The translations under genes were made by a program, and so were the position numbers. The notes under the pieces were generated by a model. That model had not been told where the DNA came from and did no database searches. It was given only the letters and a program-made list of their open reading frames with translations. 46,194 nucleotides of DNA. It comes from JAAYCI01 sp964550985. Its GTDB lineage: Bacteria > Bacillota > Clostridia > Oscillospirales > Ruminococcaceae. Position 1 is the stretch's first letter. Every line of letters starts with the position of its first letter. Below, piece after piece: positions 42,147 to 46,194 of this stretch. Location: positions 1-46,194 of the forward strand of contig CAZKBM010000016.1 in assembly GCA_964550985.1 (NCBI GenBank), given 5' to 3'.

Positions 42147-43858
42147 TGCGGACAAAGCCAACAACAAACCTTTTGAAAAAAGAAAACCGAAGCTTGGATT
42201 TTGCCCTGGGGGCGGCCCTTGGGGTTTTGGTGTTTTTGCTGATTTATGGCGTTAGTACCTTAAACGTAAGCTATGACAGCTGGATTTATAAAGGATATGT
42301 GGAAGCGGATATCATCCAGCGTTATGCGGGCTGGATGTATTACCGTGCCGCCCCCTGGAATTGGCCCCTGACGGTGGCCGAAAACCTCATGGCTCCCATT
42401 GGCAGTTCCATTGCATTTACCGACAGCATCCCTCTGGTATCGGTGCTGTGCAAAGTGTTTGCGCCCATCCTGCCGGAGACTTTCCAGTTTTTTGGCTGGT
42501 ATAATCTGCTGAACTTTGTATTGCAGGGCGGCTTTTCTATGCTGCTTTTGCGGCATTTCAAACTCAGCCGCCTGTATTGCCTGCCCGCCAGCCTTCTGCT
42601 GCTCACCATCCCCATTTTTATCGAGCGCAGCTTCCGGCACGACTCCCTTGCCTCCCAGTGGATGGTTTTGGCAGCCCTGCTGTTTTATCTGCGGGCGCGC
42701 AGATGGCGAAAATTCCCCATTGCAGGTTTTTTTGTGCTCTGTGTGCTAGCCCCAGGGCTACATACTTATTTTATGCCCATGGTGTATGCACTGCTGGCGG
42801 CGGCGCTTATTGAATACATCATACGCACCCACACGGTGCTGCGGCCTGTGTTTTGGTTACTGTTCTGCTTCGTGGGTACCTTGGTCATGGCGTACATTAT
42901 GGGTATCCTCACAAGAGGCGGAGGGGGTTCATCCTGGGGGTTTGGCCATTTTAGCATGAACCTCAATTCTCTATTCAACCCCTATAGTGTGGCGTGGAGC
43001 GACAGCTACCACTGGTCCAGGCTTATACCGGTGTTGCCCCAACTGGAAAGGCAATATGACGGCTTTAACTATTTAGGCCTGGGTGTGCTGGCCGTTTGGC
43101 CTATCATGGTGGCATATGGGCTGCTTAAATGGTTGCGGGCCAAGCGGGCGGGTAGTCAGCAGTTGAATAAGCGCGCAAAATACTTCTTATGGAGCCATTT
43201 GCCGCTACTGGTTGTACTGGCTTGTTTAAGTGTATTTGCAGTTAGTAATCTTGTTGCATACAATGGAACACCCATTTTTCAATGGTTTCTTCCTGAAAAA
43301 ATAATGAATTTATGTGGTATTTTCCGCGCCTCGGGACGGATGTTCTGGCCCTGCACCTATTTGCTCACTTTTTTACCCTTACTGTTTATTGGCCGGGTAT
43401 TGCCCCGCCGCTGGCCTTACCTTGTCTTAGCGGGCCTTTTGGCAGTGCAACTTTGGGATATTTCTGGGGTTTTAATAGAAAAGCACAAGTATTTTGCAAG
43501 CGGCCCGCTTGTGCAAGAGGATATCTATAGTTCGGAACCATGGCGTGAAGTGATGCAAGAGTATGACGAGGTATTTGTGCTGGACGACCATTCTGATTAT
43601 AGCTTGGCTGCGGGCCTGATACGCTGGAACCCGGAGATGGTGACAAACCTCATGTTGGTGAACAGGGGCAGCTACCCCGCGCAGGAAGCCTTGCGCGAAG
43701 AAACCCGCCAGCAACTGCTTAGCGGCCAGGCGCCGGAACCGGGCCGACTGTACCTGACAAAAGACACGGGGTTCTATGGCCAGTTTTTAACGGTGATGCC
43801 CGAAGGTACAGTCATTTATGAAATTGGCGATTACTACCTGCTTGCGGCGCCACGCTAG
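42146..43858 (+). CDS. Large polytopic membrane protein (DUF6311-like)
   Basis: 570 residues, about ten or more hydrophobic helices and a ~110-residue C-terminal extracytoplasmic domain. Pattern and length resemble the DUF6311 family of putative glycosyltransferases of the YfhO/GT-C type: acidic motif NVSYDSWIY in loop 1, then ENLMAPIGSSIAFTDSIPL, and LWDISG before the soluble domain. The assignment is by resemblance only. GTG 42146 shares a base with the rqcH stop (TAGTG), so it is translationally coupled. Around 43160-43330 base composition is notably more AT-rich than the rest. Confidence 0.72.
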   Translation: MRTKPTTNLLKKENRSLDFALGAALGVLVFLLIYGVSTLNVSYDSWIYKGYVEADIIQRYAGWMYYRAAPWNWPLTVAENLMAPIGSSIAFTDSIPLVSVLCKVFAPILPETFQFFGWYNLLNFVLQGGFSMLLLRHFKLSRLYCLPASLLLLTIPIFIERSFRHDSLASQWMVLAALLFYLRARRWRKFPIAGFFVLCVLAPGLHTYFMPMVYALLAAALIEYIIRTHTVLRPVFWLLFCFVGTLVMAYIMGILTRGGGGSSWGFGHFSMNLNSLFNPYSVAWSDSYHWSRLIPVLPQLERQYDGFNYLGLGVLAVWPIMVAYGLLKWLRAKRAGSQQLNKRAKYFLWSHLPLLVVLACLSVFAVSNLVAYNGTPIFQWFLPEKIMNLCGIFRASGRMFWPCTYLLTFLPLLFIGRVLPRRWPYLVLAGLLAVQLWDISGVLIEKHKYFASGPLVQEDIYSSEPWREVMQEYDEVFVLDDHSDYSLAAGLIRWNPEMVTNLMLVNRGSYPAQEALREETRQQLLSGQAPEPGRLYLTKDTGFYGQFLTVMPEGTVIYEIGDYYLLAAPR

Positions 43859-43944
43859 AGCCCGCTAAGACCTTATGGCGCGGCAGTGGCCAAAATGGCA
43901 GTAGAAGGGTGTAAAGTAAGGATGTAAAGTGTGGTGAGGGAAAG

Positions 43945-44787
43945 ATGAACCAAAGCGAAGGGAATACGCCAAAAGAAGCCGGTGGAGAGGGGCAGGGCCC
44001 CGGCGGGCAGATGGGGGAAGAGGAGAGGACAAGCCTCCAGCCATCCGCCCTTCGCCCCCGTGTGCGTCTGCTGGATTTTTTGCGAGGCTTTTCGGTGCTT
44101 AGCATGGTGCTGTACCACGGCATGTTTGATGTGGTCTGGCTGTTTGGCCACGATATCAGCTGGTACAAGGGCCTGCCCGGCTACCTTTGGCAGCAAAGCA
44201 TCTGCTGGGTGTTTATCTTGGTTTCGGGCGCGGCGCTGCACTACGGCAAACACACCCTGCGCAGGGCGCTTACCGTATTGGGCTGCGCGCTGGTGGTCTC
44301 GCTGGTTTCGTTCATCGCAATGCCAGAGCAAAGGGTGATGAGCGGCATTTTGCACATGCTGGGGCTTTCAATGCTTTTGTATGTCCCCCTGCGCAGGCCT
44401 TTGCAAAAGGTGCCGCCGCTTTTGGGGCTCCTACTCTGCTCGGCGCTGTTTTTGCTCACAAAAACCCTGCCCTGGGGCTACCTAGGTTTTGCAGATACAG
44501 CGCTTTGGGCCCTGCCTGAGGCTTTGTACCAAACGCCCTTTCTGTTTCCCCTTGGCTTTCCGGGGCCGGGGTTCTTTTCGGGGGATTATTTCCCCTTGTT
44601 GCCCTGGTTTTTTTTGTTTCTGGCCGGCTATTTCGGCTGGGCACTTTTAAAACCCAAAGTAAGCGCCACCCCGCCGGGGAAAAACCCGCTGGAGTGGGCA
44701 GGCCGCCACAGCCTGCTCATCTATATGCTGCACCAGCCCCTGCTGTATGGGCTCTGCCTTTTGCTGGCCGCGGCCGGGGTGCTGTAG
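43945..44787 (+). CDS. DUF1624 membrane protein (heparan-alpha-glucosaminide N-acetyltransferase-like)
   Basis: 280-residue membrane protein. After a ~35-residue hydrophilic head, RVRLLDFLRGFSVLSMVLYHGMFD matches the N-terminal acyltransferase helix of DUF1624, with the conserved His, followed by SGAALHYGKHTLRRAL and a C-terminal NPLEWAGRHSLLIYMLHQPLLYG. The family is related to membrane acetyltransferases that act on glycans. ATG 43945 follows GAGGGAAAG. The 192-base gap after it holds no gene, only AT-rich promoter sequence toward the next gene. Confidence 0.88.
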   Translation: MNQSEGNTPKEAGGEGQGPGGQMGEEERTSLQPSALRPRVRLLDFLRGFSVLSMVLYHGMFDVVWLFGHDISWYKGLPGYLWQQSICWVFILVSGAALHYGKHTLRRALTVLGCALVVSLVSFIAMPEQRVMSGILHMLGLSMLLYVPLRRPLQKVPPLLGLLLCSALFLLTKTLPWGYLGFADTALWALPEALYQTPFLFPLGFPGPGFFSGDYFPLLPWFFLFLAGYFGWALLKPKVSATPPGKNPLEWAGRHSLLIYMLHQPLLYGLCLLLAAAGVL

Positions 44788-44890
44788 GCATTGGTGGTTT
44801 TGGGGCGCTTTGTAGAAGGATTTTGTAACGAGGCAAGGGATAGGGGCAAGAGATAGAAGCCGGAGGAAGCGAATCTTCCATGATAATTAA

Positions 44891-44907
44891 TTAATGATTA
44901 ACATTAA
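44891..44907. promoter_or_regulatory. Inverted-repeat operator candidate upstream of DUF2975
   Basis: TTAATG-N5-CATTAA perfect inverted repeat ending 7 bases upstream of the -35 box. A likely binding site for the small HTH protein encoded in the same operon (inference). Confidence 0.45.
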
Positions 44908-44914
44908 ATAATAC

Positions 44915-44943
44915 TTGACAATCATATAATTCTATGCTATTCT
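44915..44943 (+). promoter_or_regulatory. Consensus promoter for DUF2975-HTH
   Basis: Perfect TTGACA and TATTCT separated by 17 bases, within an AT-rich stretch unusual for this window. Predicted start is near 44950, with a ~30-base leader before ATG 44980. Confidence 0.9.
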
Positions 44944-44979
44944 GGTGCCAGACAAACAGGCGAACAGGAGGTATAGAAG

Positions 44980-45498
44980 ATGGAAAAAGTGCCCGAGAAT
45001 TTAGGCCGCCTTGGCAAAATAGCCAGCGTGCTTGTGTGCTTGGTACAGCTTGTGTTGGGCGCCAGCTTGGTCTATAGCATCTATGTTTGGGTTACCGGCA
45101 ATTGGCTGATGAGCGCAAACGTCCTTTTTAACGGCATTGCAAGCCTTGGGGGAATTTTGTTGCTGATGACAATGTTTTTGATAGTGTATCGCTTGCTGCG
45201 TAGTTTGCGGCGGGAACCAAGCCCTTTCACCTTGCAAAACGCAAAGCGGCTGAACGGCATTGCCCTGCTGCTAGTGGCGGTGGCGGTGCTGCAAATGGCA
45301 ACGGCTGTGCTGCCGGTGCTTTGGATGCCAATTGGCATGATAGGCAGCGGGCCAATTGCAACCGTGACGGCGGCTGTGGGCCTTATTTTCCAGTATTACC
45401 CGATGGTGATGTTGGTACTGGCCCTTGTGGTGTGGTGCGTGGGCCTTGCTTTTCAGCACGGCGCAGTTTTACAGCGGCAAAGTGATGAAACCCTATAG
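44980..45498 (+). CDS. DUF2975 membrane protein
   Basis: 172 residues with four hydrophobic helices (IASVLVCLVQLVLGASLVYSIYVW; GGILLLMTMFLIVYRLL; IALLLVAVAVLQMATAVLP; YYPMVMLVLALVVWCVGLAF). The loop EPSPFTLQNAKRLNGIALLL is the recurring DUF2975 feature. Function unknown; the family is typically encoded next to a small YozG-type HTH protein, as here, and behaves like a membrane partner of that regulator. ATG 44980 follows AGGAGG; the HTH gene starts 11 bases after its stop. Confidence 0.88.
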   Translation: MEKVPENLGRLGKIASVLVCLVQLVLGASLVYSIYVWVTGNWLMSANVLFNGIASLGGILLLMTMFLIVYRLLRSLRREPSPFTLQNAKRLNGIALLLVAVAVLQMATAVLPVLWMPIGMIGSGPIATVTAAVGLIFQYYPMVMLVLALVVWCVGLAFQHGAVLQRQSDETL

Positions 45499-45509
45499 CG
45501 GAGGACGCC

Positions 45510-45722
45510 ATGGCAATTATACTCAGGTTAGACCGCATGATGGCCGACCGCAAGATGAGCCTGAACGAACTGGCGGCGCGGGTGGGCATCTCCAATGTCA
45601 ACCTCTCCAACATCAAAACCGGCAAAATCAGCGCCATCCGTTTTTCCACACTGAACGCCATCTGCGATGTGCTGCACTGCCAGCCCGGGGATATTTTGGA
45701 GTACCGGCGGGAAGAAGCATAG
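45510..45722 (+). CDS. Small Xre/YozG-type HTH transcriptional regulator
   Basis: 70-residue single-domain Cro/C1-type DNA-binding protein: the N-terminal strand AIILRLDRMMADRKM, the HTH LNELAARVGISNVNLSNIKTGKI, and the conserved tail FSTLNAICDVLHCQPGDILEY. This is the YozG subfamily regularly paired with DUF2975. ATG 45510 has GGAGG close upstream. Probably autoregulates the two-gene operon through the inverted repeat at 44891-44907 (inference). Confidence 0.92.
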   Translation: MAIILRLDRMMADRKMSLNELAARVGISNVNLSNIKTGKISAIRFSTLNAICDVLHCQPGDILEYRREEA

Positions 45723-45785
45723 AACACCGAAGAATAGGGCCTGGTTCGGCTCACAACCCCGCCGGTTGACCCGCGGAAAAAACTC

Positions 45786-45814
45786 TTGCATTCTATGCGG
45801 GAGTTTGTTATTAT
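45786..45814 (+). promoter_or_regulatory. Promoter of the S10 ribosomal protein operon
   Basis: TTGCAT and TATTAT with 17-base spacing. Predicted start is near 45821, giving a ~335-base leader before rpsJ. The gene-free stretch 45723-46156 holds this promoter, a perfect palindrome and an attenuator-like hairpin; no gene was recognised in it. Confidence 0.75.
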
Positions 45815-45833
45815 GTATAGGCGACTGCGAATG

Positions 45834-45853
45834 CCCAAAGCGCGCGCTTTGGG
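45834..45853. repeat. Perfect 20-bp palindrome at the start of the S10 leader
   Basis: CCCAAAGCGC followed directly by GCGCTTTGGG. It begins ~13 bases after the predicted transcription start and could form a stable 5' hairpin or be a protein-binding site. Confidence 0.7.
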
Positions 45854-46035
45854 TGCGATATGCGTTGAAGCGGGAGGTTGCGGCAGGCTTTAGGCCAAGG
45901 GCTATGCCGGTTTTTCCGCCGAGTATGTCAGGTCACGAACCGGGCGACAAATACTGAAGGCAAAGGGATATGTTTCTCTCTACAGGGATAAACCAATTTC
46001 CGCCCCCACTTTGTGGGAACTTTGCAGAGGTGTGT

Positions 46036-46073
46036 CCGGGCGAACTGCCAAAAGGCGGTTCACCGGCTTTTCT
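46036..46073 (+). terminator. Attenuator-like terminator in the S10 leader
   Basis: CCGG and GAACTGCC pair with GGCGGTTC and CCGG around an AAAA loop (one G-U pair, small bulges), followed by CTTTTCT. A downstream AACCGCC (46120-46126) could pair with the GGCGGTT arm instead. The layout suggests leader control of the S10 operon; the regulator is unknown. Confidence 0.55.
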
Positions 46074-46156
46074 CATGCAAAGGGATGAAACACCCGGCGC
46101 AGTGTTCAGTATTTTGCAAACCGCCAAAACCATTATAAAACAGGAGGCGATTTCAT

Positions 46157-46194
46157 TTGGCAGTCAAGGAAAAAATTCGGATTCGTTTAAAAAG
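46157..46194 (+). CDS. rpsJ: Ribosomal protein S10, N-terminal fragment (cut by window edge)
   Basis: TTG 46157 lies 9 bases after a perfect AGGAGG and encodes MAVKEKIRIRLK before the window ends, the typical start of S10 (uS10), a 30S protein and Nus factor. It normally heads the S10-spc operon. Only 12 codons are visible, so the identification rests on that sequence, the strong ribosome binding site and the long structured leader. Confidence 0.82.
   Translation, partial: MAVKEKIRIRLK

Overview
The window looks like a chromosomal segment from a GC-rich anaerobic member of the Clostridia, most likely an Oscillospiraceae (Ruminococcaceae)-type gut bacterium. The basis is gene content and order: dprA-topA-trmFO, plsX-rnc-smc-ftsY, nadD-yqeK-LCP-rsfS-leuS, cmk followed by an ispH fused to ribosomal S1 domains, and rpsJ at the right edge. 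Strong Shine-Dalgarno sites with frequent GTG/TTG starts and Clostridia-type families (DUF1858, TraX, DUF2975 with a small HTH) agree. The species cannot be named from sequence alone. No tRNA, rRNA, CRISPR array, transposase or phage gene was seen.

Layout. 1-13223 is a co-directional housekeeping block: the 3' end of dprA, topA, trmFO, plsX, rnc, smc, a terminator, ftsY, an XTP pyrophosphatase, a YhbY RNA-binding protein, nadD and yqeK. 13340-19325 holds two LytR-CpsA-Psr wall-polymer ligases, rsfS and leuS, closed by a strong terminator. 19486-22258 is an accessory patch: a small Cys-rich protein, then (minus strand) a HAD phosphatase, a GtrB-like glycosyltransferase and a Crp/Fnr-type regulator. 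That regulator diverges from an ABC importer operon (22437-24951). A D,D-carboxypeptidase gene follows, with its own promoter and terminator.

27094-33490 is the most distinctive region. It is a tightly coupled six-gene operon (SDR, TIM-barrel isomerase, GT2, FAD oxidoreductase, second GT2, polytopic membrane protein) that looks like an uncharacterised surface-glycan or glycolipid pathway. Directly upstream is a 162-bp symmetric palindromic element whose left end coincides with the predicted start of transcription from a good promoter. The operon runs into baiN-like, cmk and, from its own promoter, ispH-S1. 37767-44787 carries TraX, DUF1858, trmK, a Nif3-like protein, rqcH, a large DUF6311-like membrane protein and a DUF1624 membrane protein. 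44980-45722 is a DUF2975/HTH pair, and the window closes in the leader and first codons of the S10 ribosomal protein operon.

Unexplained structure is mostly palindromic: the 162-bp element at 26884-27045, a perfect 20-bp inverted repeat overlapping an LCP stop codon (14791-14848), a near-identical 24-bp palindrome in front of two unrelated genes (22379 and 40328), a symmetric hairpin at 24976-25039, interleaved inverted repeats at 19759-19801, and a hairpin plus attenuator-like terminator in the S10 leader. These, the glycan operon, and several proteins with altered active-site motifs (DacF-like KMG, RqcH Glu97-Arg98, SDR YxxxR) are the points most worth checking.
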